DNA from: Cynocephalus volans
Taxonomy: Eukaryota; Chordata; Mammalia; Dermoptera; Cynocephalidae
Assembly (NCBI RefSeq): GCF_027409185.1
Contig: NC_084462.1
Span: forward strand, 181,712,071 to 181,776,070
Direction of reading: 5' to 3'
DNA length: 64,000 nucleotides
Of the stretch, positions 20,605-32,800 are shown piece by piece. The position numbers and the translations under genes are program-made. Within the stretch, counting starts at the first letter, position 1; the number at the start of each line of letters is the position of its first letter. The notes beneath the pieces are model-generated. The model was not told the DNA's origin. It worked only from the letters and a program-made list of their open reading frames with translations, and searched no databases.

Positions 20605-20872
20605 CTGAAGCTTTTCTATATAGTCCTTAAAAATCATGTTCTAGGGGAATATTTAATGACGTGGAAAACGTTCATGACTTATTAAGTGCAAAACTCTGTG
20701 TTTATGTGTGTACACATGCATATATCTATAGTTATGTATATAGCATATCTCTGTATGATGGGATTATGAGTGACTTATTCTTTGTACTTTTCTAGATTAA
20801 CGAATTTTCAATAGTGAGCACTTACATACAACTGTTGTAAAAGAAAATCTTATTTAAAAAGTTATATGGCTT

Positions 20873-21035
20873 GGGCTGGCCCGTGGCTCACTCGGGAGAG
20901 TGTGGTGCTGATAACACCAAGGCCGCGGGTTCGGATCCCATATAGGGATGGCCGGTTTGCTCACTGGCTGAGCGTGGTGCTGACACCACCAAGTCAAGGT
21001 TTAAGATCCCCTGACCGGTCATCTTAAAAAAAAAA
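20873..21035 (+). mobile_element. CYN SINE dimer, young
   Basis: Complete two-arm copy and poly(A). Perfect 17-bp target duplication aaaaagttatatggctt at 20856-20872 and 21036-21052. Confidence 0.94.
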
Positions 21036-21069
21036 AAAAAGTTATATGGCTTATGGTCATACATGTGTG

Positions 21070-21070
21070 G

Positions 21071-21115
<45 letters not shown>

Positions 21116-21182
21116 TGTGTGTGTGTGTCTGTGTGTGTGTCTGTGTCTGTCTGTCTGTCTGTCTGTGCATGCGTGCATCTGT
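21070..21182. repeat. (TG)n / (CTGT)n microsatellite
   Basis: Long GT run grading into ctgt repeats and then tgcatgcg. It translates to Cys-Val runs, so the open frames here are not genes. Confidence 0.95.
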
Positions 21183-21659
21183 CAAGGAAACAAAGCCTTA
21201 CTGCTCCTCTGCCTGGCCTTAAGCTTGAGGAAAGAAGATTGTTGAAGTGGGAACAGTTTTCATCTGTAAAATGGAGATAACAATGGTTCCTACTTCATGG
21301 GTTTTTTGTGAGGATTTAATGAGTTAGTGTGCTAAGAACATATCAGATAGGTAGTAGTGTTAGCTATTACCGTCGTTATGATTGTTATCTTGTTTTTAGT
21401 GCACCATGTTCTTATAATGATCTACAGTCTTTCCCAAGATGTTAGGCAATGGCTGCTCTCACTTGGATTTGCCTGATAGACATTTATTTACATTTGATTG
21501 CTCGATCATGTGGGTCTTGCCCAGTTTTCTGAAGTACTTGTGTAAACTAAGGATTTGGAAGCACGGACATCTCTTAGCCAAGGCAGTCTTTGCCCTTTAA
21601 AAGTTGTACATTTCTGAACTGCACTGCTCTCTGGACAGGACCACCATTCACAGTCTGGA

Positions 21660-23580
21660 TTTCTGCTGCACTAGGCACTTGTGACTGTGTGATCTTGGGC
21701 AGATTTATGAACCTTCCAGGGCTTCAGCTTCTGCTAAAAGAGGGTGTATTAGTCAGGTTCTTAACTATCACAGAGGGACATGATTATTGTTATTATTTAC
21801 TTACCTTTAGGAAAGTTCTCATACATGGATTTTTACTCTGCCTACTTCACCATATTGACTATTGTGACTATCAAATGAAATAGGAGTCTGAAAATGCTTG
21901 GAAAACCAGATGTGCTATACAGATATAGGGAATTACTATTCCAGCATTGAATTGGGCTGCATTGAGGAAAAGATACTATTTTGTTGCTCTTCATTCTTGT
22001 CATTCATTCCTTCCTCACAAAATTTCCTTTTTCATAATTCATTCATTTATTCAATAAATACTTACTGAGCACCTCTGATGTGCCTAGACCTTTTCTAGGT
22101 GCCAGGTGCTAGAGGGATGAGTGAGGCTCTGCTATTGTGGGGCTTACAGACCCATTGGGGGTGGGGTTGGGGTGTCAGGCAGAGATAGCCAGCAGCAGAA
22201 GAGAAGGGGATGGGTGCAGAATGTGAAGCAGGGGGATGTGACAGAGGGGCCTCAAGGAGCAGGGGCTCCTGGAGGGGTGGTTAGGGAGGGCCTTGGGAAG
22301 GAGGGCACATTTTAGCAGAGACCTGCCTGTTGAGAAGGAGCAAAAGATGAATAACACTTTGAGAAAGAGAGTTCCAGACAGAGGACACAGCCAATGCAGG
22401 GGCACCTGGGTGAGAACGAGCTGGGTGAATGTGATCAGAACAGGGTTGGAAGTTGGTCAGTCAACTGTATAGAATTGGAAAACCCACAGTTCAAAGAGAC
22501 CATAAATCCATCATCCCAAGAAATTTTTACTAGAGGGGCTTGAAAGTCTGCATAGAATCTAAAGAGCTAAAACATCCCTCCAAGTCTACTCAGGCATGGA
22601 ACATCCACCTGTATCTGTTGATTGTCTGTCAGAGCTGTGACAGTAATGTTGGCAAGGGCCAAGGACTGGGAGGGAGAGACCTGGATTCAAGTGTCGACTG
22701 TGTGGTCTTGGGTGAGTCTCGTAACCCTTTGGCCCTCAGTAACTACTTCTGAAAGTTGGGGATGATGCCACATACCTTACAGGGTATGGTAAGGGTTAAA
22801 TGAGTGATTGAGCACTTTGTTAAATATGACATTCTGTGTAAGGGCTAAGTATCTTAATTAAGGGCAGCTTTGAATCCAGAGTGCGTGAGGTCTCCTCGTG
22901 GACAGGTGCGAGGTGCTGCACACCTGGCTCTGGGGCTGTGGGCATCCAGCGGGGGACACGTTTCTTCACTGTCTCATTAACACAGTGAGCGTATTTCTGT
23001 GTCTGGGGTCGGCTCACTGTTCTCCTAGTACAGAGTGTCTTTCCTTGTTTTCTTTTCCATATCCTGTTCCTTCCATATCCAACCTGATAGACTTCATGGT
23101 TGGAGGTGGTTTCAGTGAAGACTTCTCCACACTCGCTTTAATCCACACTGATCTCTCTCTCTTCTCATTAAGACCCGTAGATTAGCACCTAATTACTTAT
23201 GGTTTTGTGTCTCTTCACTGTCCCTTCTGCCTCCCCAGCTAGATTATAAACTACTTGAGAGTACGAATTTTTTAAATATTCTTTCCACTCTTCCACAGTA
23301 TTTACTACAACATAAATTGTAGGGGCCAGTACATATTGAAGTGCATTTTGAATTAAAGTGCTCAAAAGTGATCTTAATGACACCTTGTTCACTTTCTGTT
23401 TAATGAAGCTCCAGCTATAATTTTTACCTGCCTCAAAGTTCCATGTTCCCACTATTAAACATTACTTCTTTTTTGCATGACTAGGCACTGAAAGAATTAT
23501 AATGCCTTGTTCTGTAGCCCCAGGTTTCCCTAGATGACAAGTAAACATTCCTTTTCCTGCCTGAAGATCGTTTGTGGAAA
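21660..23580. other. TECPR2 intron 1 distal part: MIRs and old repeats
   Basis: MIR pieces at about 21660-21740 (tgtgatcttgggcagattta) and 22680-22830 (gtggtcttgggtgagtctcg, aagggttaaatgagtgattg). Ancient repeat at 22040-22440 (ggaacttgg-poor, gagaaagagagttccagaca, aatgcaggggcacctgggtg). No gene seen before the exon at 23.5 kb. Confidence 0.5.
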
Positions 23581-23807
23581 CCTTGGCCATGGCATCGATA
23601 TCAGAGCCTGTTACCTTCAGAGAGTTCTGCCCTTTGTACTATCTCCTCAATGCCATTCCCACAAAGATCCAGAAGGGTTTCCGCTCCGTTGTGGTCTACC
23701 TCACAGCCCTCGATACCAACGGCGACTACATTGCGGTGGGCAGCAGCATTGGCATGCTCTATCTGTACTGCCGGCACTTCAACCAGATGAAAAAGTACAA
23801 CTTTGAG
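23517..23807 (+). CDS. TECPR2: TECPR2 first coding exon
   Basis: ATG at 23589-23591 in a strong Kozak context (ccttggccATGG). 73 codons end ..KKYNFE, then donor gtgagt at 23808. The 5' border is uncertain: AG acceptor candidates end at about 23484 (ctag), 23516 (tgtag), 23522 (cccag), 23532 (cctag) and 23576 (cctgaag). The entry uses the one after tctgtag. The start codon is unaffected by this choice. Confidence 0.93.
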
Positions 23808-26800
23808 GTGAGTCTTGCTTTTCTTTACACCTCAGTGTGCATGAGCCTTGGCCGATGTTTAGCTTGCTTGTGTTGTAGGATGTGTTCTGGGATAATTTAC
23901 TTCTGATTTGCTAGCATATGCCTTTAATATTCACCCAAGCAATACTCTAAAACCATCTTTAACTGATGTAGAATATCACTCAAAACATTGGTGTTTTTTT
24001 TTTTCCCTGCATCTAAAAATCTAGCATGACTTTAAAAGAGAACATTTTTATGTTTAACATAGTAGAAAACTTTGGTAATAGGTGTTTTTTCCTTCATGTT
24101 TGGTTTCTCAAAGTACCTTGACTGACTGACTTGGATAATCTCTATGCTCCTGAAATTATTATGAAAAAAAAAGATTTATATCAATATTGGCTAACTGCCA
24201 GAATATGTACATCTTAAGTAAGATCACTTCTATAGCGTGGGGATCCTGACCAATCTATGTTCTGCACTGTTGTTGACTCAGGCAGCCCTGTGTATTATAG
24301 ATGTTGGGGACATTGTTCAACCATGTATGGCTGGCACCAAGTGTTGATGAACCATAACCTAATTCACCTATGTTGTCAACATCTGTAGTTTATTGAGTAC
24401 ATGGCTTTTGTGGGAGACTCAAAAGTAACTGAGTTGTGCCTTCTGTCATGTGGCTTTGTGGGACTCTATTCTGTCTGTAGTTAGTGGACTTTTATGAACA
24501 AGACAGGGCTTTTGTATTTAAGAAAAATGTTTACAAATTCTTAAGTTTTAAATTTAAAAAGTTTTTCTCAACTAACTTAAGCCAGCTTATGTGCTCCTTT
24601 TAAAATAACAAAATTGGTTAGCACATATATAGCCCTTACTATGTGCCAGGCATTATTCTAAACTTTTACACAAAAGGGTATTTCAAAAAGTTCATGGAAA
24701 GATTTGTATTATCTTTTAATTCTAGTTTTCCACGATTTTTTTTGGGGGGGGGGGGGGCTGGCTGGTATAGAGATCTGAACCTATGACCTTGGTGTTACCA
24801 GCACCGTGCTCTCCCAAGTGTGAACAAACCAGCCAGCCTTCCACAAACTTTTCAAAGTACCTTCACATATTAACTCATTTCATCCTCACAGGAAGTCTAT
24901 GAGGTAGATATTATTGTCATCTCCATTTACCAGGGAGACAACTGAGGCACGGAGAGGGTGACTTACCCAAGGCTGGGCAGTTAGTAAATGATGGCATCTT
25001 CATCTAAACTTGGGCAGACAGTCTCTAGAGTCTGTATTAATATTTTTTGTATAAAAACTAGAACTATTGCTATTCCTTTTGAGTAGTAGCTCTTGGATTT
25101 AACTGATCAAATTCCCTGAACATTTAAGACCATTACATAGTTAATTTGCTTGCTTGCTTGTTTGTTTTGTGGCTGGCCAGTAAGAGGACCTAAACTCTTG
25201 ACCTTGGTGTTATAACACTGCTCTCTAACCATGTGAGCTAACCAGCCAGCCCAAGACCATGACATAGTTAATTTTTAAAACCATAGTTATGAATTTATTA
25301 TATCTGAAATCTTTCAAATACTTAACAAAGACTTATGAATCCAAGAATGAACCCCTACAGGATAAGCCAAAGAAATCTGTGCTCATGCTCAGAGACATCA
25401 TAATCAAACTGCTAAAGACAAAGAAAAATCCTAAAAATAGCCAGAGAAAAATGACATGTCTTCTGTAGGGGAACAGTAATTTCAATGACTGCAGATTTCT
25501 CATCAGAAAGCATGGAGGCTAGAAGACAGTGGCACAATAGTTTTAAAGTACTGAAAGAATTGTCAACCCAGAATTCTTTATTCAGAGAAAATATCTGTCA
25601 AGAAGAAAGAGAAATAAAAGTACTCTCAGATGAAGGAAAACTAAGGGGATTCATTGCCAACAGACCTGCTCTAAAGTCATTGCTTAAGGAAGTTCTTCAG
25701 ACAGAAGGGAACTGGAACAAGAGGAATGAAGGAAAACAATGAAGTAAATACCTGGGTAAATATATACTATTTTTTTTCCTGTTGAGTTTTTAAAAATATA
25801 TTTGACAGTTGAAAGCAAAAATTTTAACTGATCGAGTTTTCAGTGTGTGTAAATGTAGTAATATATAAGGCAAGTCTAACATAAATGGGAAGAGTAAAGG
25901 GACCTGTATGGTGGTAAGGTTTGTACATTCTACGTAAAGAGGTAAAATATTGCTTCTAAGTAGATTTTGAAAAGTTAAATGTACATATATTGTGATCTCT
26001 AGAGCAACTACTAAAAAACCTGTACAACAAAGTATAACAAAAATCGTTATAGATTTGTCAAGATGGAATTTTAAAAAGGTTCAAACAACTCACAGGAAAG
26101 CAGAAAAGGAGAAACAAAGAAGGAAAAAGAGAAGAACAGCAGAAAACAAAATGATAAAGCTAATAGTTACATTAAATGCAAATTATTTAAACATGTCAAT
26201 TAAAAGAAATTATCAGAGTACAACCTTATAACACCAAAGTCAAGGTTTCGGATCTCCATACCAGCCAGCTGCTAAAAACAAACAAACGAAAAAACCCCCA
26301 AAAAACAAAGAAATGATCAGAGTGGATTAAAAAATCATGAACCAACTATATGTTGTCTATGAGGAATTCAATTAAAATATAATGATGTAGGTGAGTGAAA
26401 ATAAAACAGTGGAAAAAGATGCACCAAGTTAACAGTAATCAACAAAAAGTTGGAGTGGCTATATTAATATCAAGATTGTCTTTCGAGCAAAGAAATCATC
26501 AGGAATAAAGGGAGACATTGCATAATGATAACAGGGTCAGTTCACCAAGAAGACATAGCAGTCCTGAATGTACATGTTCCTTAAAAACAGAGCTTCACAG
26601 TACACAAAGCAAAAGCTGACATAACTGAAAGAAAAAGTAGACGAATCGTCCATTATAGTGGGAGATTTCAATATTCTTGCAGGAATAGAAGTACTGTAGT
26701 AGACAGAAAATCAACAAGGATATATAAAACTGAAGAACACTGTCAACAAACTTGATCTCATTGACATTTAGGCTCCACTCAACAAGAGCTGAATACACAT

Positions 26801-29800
26801 TCTTCACAGGTGCGCATGAAACATTTACCAAGATAGACCATGTCCTGAGTCATAAAATACACCTCAACAAATTCAAATTAGACCAGGCTTTCCAGGCCCT
26901 TGTGTTTTACTTTTGTTTTTTAACCTTTCTATTGAAGTATAATTTAAATAAAGTTTACAAATCTTGTGTACAATTTGATGAATTTAAATGTATTTACTTG
27001 TGTAGTCACCCAGATCAAGATATAGAACATTTCCAGCACCCCCGAAGCTTCTTTTGTGCCACCTCCCATTCGGTACCTCTCCCCAAGGTGACTATTCTGA
27101 CTTCTAACTAACACTGTAGAGTAGTTTTACTATCTCCTTGGGTTTTAATTCACTATTAGGTAACCTCTGGCATTAAGTTTTAGAGTGCATTATTGGAATT
27201 TGGACTTCTTACCCAGGTTGCTATTACAAACTAGTTCTCGTTTATAAGGCATGTGTGTTTCATTGACCATTTTGTTGTCTTCCTCCCCTCCACCACAAAG
27301 TGATTTATTGCTTTTAGAACAAAATAATAACTTTTTTTAATGAAGAAAATAGTTTTAGAACTTCAGAACTTTCCTAAAACACAATCTTGTCAACTGATGA
27401 AGTGAGGACTTCACTATAGAAAACTCTCCTGAGGCAAGTGCTGGGCTGGATGACACAGCTCACCACTGTGGCCCTGGAGCTGTCCCACTGGATACAGCTA
27501 TTGCTTAGAACCGGGCCTTGGCTTGCAGCCAGTGTATTGTCAGGTCTGACTTCCTTGCCCTGATGCCTGTGGGGCTCCACCAGCATCCACCCTCGGCTCT
27601 TTCTCACTGCCCGCTGCCGGGCAGTCCTGTACAGACCCTGTGTGAGAGACAACCGCTGTGAGCAGTGAACAGGACTGCACACTGGCACCCATGTTAATCC
27701 GGACAGAGGAAAATGGCAAGTGTCCTTTGAGTTAGGTGGCCTCAGATGCTGCTGCTTTCAAATGCTTCATCCTCTCTTCTACCTCACAAGTCCCTACTCC
27801 AGACACCTCCCTCCTGGTACCATCCACTGGGGCCAAAGTGGTTGTTCAGTAGAAGGGCTAGAGGTGAGGCCTGCTCACTCCCAGGCATCTTTGTGCGAGA
27901 TGACCGCTTGTTGGGTGGGCATACATCCTGCCTGTGGGGCAGGCAGGGTGCCATGCTATTTTGGGGGCAACCCAGGGCAGGATCAGCACATGAGAGCCTG
28001 GCAGTGCCCAAAGAACTCCAGAGGTCCCATGCCCCATGCTGCCACTTAAGACTCTAGTCTGGTTCTGGGGTAAGCATGCCTGGTACAGACCAAGTGGGGG
28101 CTCCCAGCAACTACAGATGTCTGAGGTAGGAAAACAGGGTTGCCCAGCTTGTGGCAGTACCAGTGGTGATCCTCAGGGCCTCCAGCCCTGGCTGAGGAGA
28201 AAAAGACCTCCCTACAGCCCCATGGGAGAGAGGCCCTTTGTTGTCTTTTTTAAAAACTATATAATTATTTAAAAAATTTCTGTCATCAAACTGAAAAAAA
28301 CCCTAAAATTAAAGAAGCAAAGGTTTAGTGCTCTCAAGAATGAAACTACAAATTACACCTGACTGCCAGTTTTACAGTTTTACCTAGAATTAGTTTTCTA
28401 CATATCATATATGAGCCCTATGAGCTTGGAAGGAATGTGATATGGTAGGACAGCCTCTGCAGGGTCAACCAGAATTTGAGGGAAGCCAGCACAAATTACT
28501 GTACCCAACAGACTAGAAAGAGACTCTGGAAAATCTTATGTAAAGATTTTAGCTGGTTCTCCTTTACTGAGGGGTCTTAAAAAATGTACTTTACTGAGGC
28601 CAAAATCCACATCTGGTAAGCCTGATTATCAAAAGCATTTTTTGAGCACATCCTGTGAATAGAATATAAAACTTATAATTGCGGAGAGTCACAAGGAAGT
28701 ATAAAATAAAATTTCTGTTTTCAAAAGAACATAGATTTTAGAGTTTGAAAACAAAGCTGTATATCTGTGTGTAAAATGCAAAGGAAGGGATCTAGAGGAA
28801 TTTTCATCATGGTTACTTAACTCCAGGTAGAGATTGAGACTAGGATGAGGGAGGGAATATGAAAGGGAATATTAAAAAAAAAAAAAAAAAAAGTAAATAT
28901 AACAACACAAGGATTTGTTTTGAGCTTTGGCTGCCAGTTATTAGCTGTGGGATCCTAGAGATGAATTAAATATGTTGCTATTATTGTCCTCAGAGCTGGC
29001 TGGGTCTTAGAATCATGAGGTGTAATCCGCATGTTTTACAGATAAAGAAACCATAAGATTCCTGCTCCATGCCACACATCTGATTGCCTGACAGTTGTAC
29101 TGACTTCCTGTGAGAGGAGGCAGAGCTTCCATGCAAGTCTCTGGATATAGAAGACAACAATTGGGCTCTTTGGAATGTCCAAATGAAAATAGAAAGATGC
29201 ATCAGTTAGTTTTAGTTTAGGGAAAATCTTAAGACTTTATGGGGAGGTAAATAGAAGTTAGTTTACTTCTAATAAATCCGTGTATAGCATGGATGAAAGA
29301 TTGTGTTTTTATCTTTTTTTTTTTTTTTTTTTTGGTGGCTGGCCGGTACAGGGATTGAACCCTGGACCTTGGAAAGATCATGTTTTTAAATGAAATTATG
29401 TTCCTAACAAAGAAAGCAGACCTTTTATGTGGTAAATATAACCTGGCATGTATTTTCAAGAATAGTGCTTTTGGAAACCTTTTCTTTTTCCACAGAAGTT
29501 AGTGGGAGGGGGCAGATGGAAAAACAAGAAATGCCAAAAGTACTAAGAAAATGTTGTGAGAAGCTAATAACAAATATAAAAATGTTATAAACTTGTTAAA
29601 TATATGGGTGTGACATGTGTAAGCATAGATCAAAAAGATACTTGAGTTTCTGATTTTCTGTTTTAAAATTAAATATCTGGTATCTCTCTTCTTAGCATTC
29701 AGCAAGTTGTTGAAATTTCGTGGGTTTGCCTTCAGAATTGTCTTCGCACTAACCACAGCATGATGCCTGATGGTGGAATGCTAGTTCTCATTTTTGCAAC

Positions 29801-32800
29801 TTTTCCATGCTTGCTTCCCTAGTGAATTCCATTCAAGTATTTATTGAGTGCTTACTATGTGCCCGTTTTAGGTCCTGGAGATGTGGTTGGGAGCACAGTA
29901 AGCAGTCTCTGCCCTCATGGAGCTTAGAGTCTACTGGCAAGAACCTAAGAGAAGTTCTATTAGTCTGTTTCTGTTGCTTATAACAGAATAACCGGAACTG
30001 GGTAGTTTATAAGAAAACAAAATTTATTGCTTATAGTTTCGGAGGCTGAGAAGTCCAAAGTCCAGGGAACACATTTGGTGAAGGCCTTGGTGGTGGTGAC
30101 AGTGACCCAGGGGTCTCACGTGGCAGAAAATGGTGGAGCAGAGAGAGGGACAGACTCTGCTGCATGATCCTACAACCTAATCACCTCTACAAGGCCCCAC
30201 CTTTCAATTACTGTAATAGGATTTTCCACCCTCAACAGTTAACATTCGGGATTAAGCTTCAGTGAGGTTGGTGGGGGGCGTTCAGTCTACAGCATTCTGC
30301 CCCTGACCCCCCGACTCATGTCTTTTTCATATACAAATACGTTCATTTCATCCCCAAAGTCTCGTTTCATCTCAAAGTCCAAGGTTCAAAGTCCCAACTG
30401 TGAAATCAAAAACAAGTTGTCTACTTCCAAGATACAATGGTGGGGCAAGTATAGGGAACATATTCCCATTAAAACAGGAGAAATAGGCCAAAAGAAAGGG
30501 GTAACAGGTCCCAAACAAGTCCGAAACCCAGGATAACAGGCATTAAATCTCAAAGCTGGTGAATTGTGTACCTTGATTCCATGTTTGGCATCTTCTGCAC
30601 ACTGGTGTAGGAGTTGGGTCCCTAAGTCCTCAGGCAGCTCCACTTTTGTGGCTTTCCTGGTCTCAAATGATGCTTCAGCCCTTGCAGGCTAGTGTTGCAT
30701 ACTGGTAGCTCCACATTTCCAGGGTCTCCATGGTGGTCCCGCTCTCACGGCTCCACCAGGCATGGCACTGAAGGGGTTTCTCTACTGCAACTCTGACCCC
30801 ACGTTTCTGTGCATCATTGCCCTAATGAAGTCTCTGTGCAGTGACTCTGCCTACAGATCTCTTTCTGGGCCTCCAGGCTTTCCCATACATCCTTTGAAAT
30901 TGGGGTGGAGGTTCCCAAGCCTCCGCAGCTCTAGTTATTCTGCGAGCCTGCAGACCTAATACCACATGGACGCTGCCAAGGCTTCCAGTTTGTATTTTCC
31001 AAAGCTGTGGGTCCAGCCACACCTGGTGCCAATTTAGCCACAGCTGAGGGAATCAAAGCAGCTGGCCTGTTGGTGCTGGAAGCAGCTTCCTGAGGTGGCC
31101 CTGGGCGGTGAGCCTGTGGAAGGCACCTTGGGCCTGTTCCCCTAGACCATTCTGTCTCCCTAGACCTCTGGGCCTCTAATGGAAGGCTCAGCCTCCAAGA
31201 TCTCTGAAATGCCCTCAGGGCCTATCTACTATTAGCTTGGCTATTAGCACCTGGCTTCCTCATAGCCATGCTAATGTCTTTGGCAACCAGTTTCTCTGCT
31301 GCACCATTGGATTTTTCTCCTGAAAATGCTCTTTTCTTCTCTATCACATGGCAGGCTGCAAATTTTCTAAATCTGTACACTCTGCTTCCCTTTTAAATTC
31401 TGGCTTTAGATCACGCCTTTGCCGCCATAACTCAGCACAGGCTGTTACAAGTAGCCATGCAGCTTCCTTAGTGCTTTGCTGTTTAGAAATTTCTTCGCCA
31501 AGTACCCTGGGTCAGCACCTTGAAGTTCCACATTTCATAAAGCTTTTGGGCATGAACAGAATGCGGCCAAGTTCCTTACCATTTCATAGCAAGGGTGATC
31601 TTTGCCCCAGTTTCTAATAAACTCCTTATTTCTATTTGAGACCTCCTTAGAATGGTCTTTACAGTCCATTATTTTTATCAGCATTCTGCTCACCACCATG
31701 TAACCAGTCTCTAAAAAGTTGCAAACTTTCCCTGGTTTTCTTGTCCTCTAAATTCCCACCAGCAGCTAGGCTTTTTCTGGCCTGCTCCTCCAGATTCTTC
31801 CAGCCTCTCCTCAACACCCAGTTCCAAAGCTATTTCCACATTTTCAAGTATTTGTTATAAGCAACACCCTGCTTCTCTGGTACTAATTTTCTGTATTAGT
31901 TCATTTCTGTTGCTTATAACGAAATACCTGGAACTGGGTAATTTATAAGAAAACAAAATTTATTGCTTACAGTTTTGAAGGCTGGGAAGTCCAAAGTCCA
32001 GGGAACACATTTGATGAAGGCCTTGGTGGTGGTGACAGTGACCCAGGGGTCTCACGTGGTAGAAAATGGTGGAGCAGAGAGAGGGACAGACTCTTCATGC
32101 TCCCCTTTTAAGTCCCTAAGAATCACGTCCCTGACCACCATTATTAATCCATTCACTAGGGCATGATCTTACAGCCTAATCACCTCTTCAGGGCCCCACC
32201 TTTCAATTATCACAATAGGATTTCCCACCCTCAACAGTTAACAGTGGGGATTAAGCCTCAATGAGGTTGGGGAAGCATCCAGTCTACAGCAAAAGTCAAC
32301 CAGATATATAAACAAATGAACAAACAAGACGGTGGGAAGCTTTAGGGGGAAAATAAACCAGAGAAGGGGATAAGGAGTGCCAAAAGGGGTGGTTGCCGTT
32401 TTAGACAGGAAGTCCAGGGAAGGTCAGACTCAGAAGGTGACAGTCGAACAAAAACCTAAAGAGAGTGACCAGCACACCATGTCGAAATGTGTGGGGTGGA
32501 GTATTCCAGGAAGAAGGAGGGAAAGGCCATGGCCTGGAAATGTGTCTGGGATATTTTCCAGTCAGAAAACTCATGCTTTAGAGTGTTACGAATATTTCAT
32601 AATAATATAATATACTTGGTATATTTTTTTAAATGATGCAGAAATGAGAGTTTTTGTCTCGTCATATCAGGCAAAGATACATTTGCCTAATGCCTGCCTG
32701 TATCTTTCTCTGTTGATCTGATGATTAGGAGCCTGTGATACACATTCTGGTATTTCGGTAGCATTATAATACAGGGTTTCACTGGTGTCCTTCTTAGCAT

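Noticed and set aside
20888-21280. Cys/Val- and His/Thr-rich frames
   Set aside because: Translation of a (TG)n/(CTGT)n microsatellite and a SINE.
30296-31890. Retroviral coding genes within the MaLR interior
   Set aside because: Only short frames are present; no gag, protease or polymerase motif was recognised in either strand.
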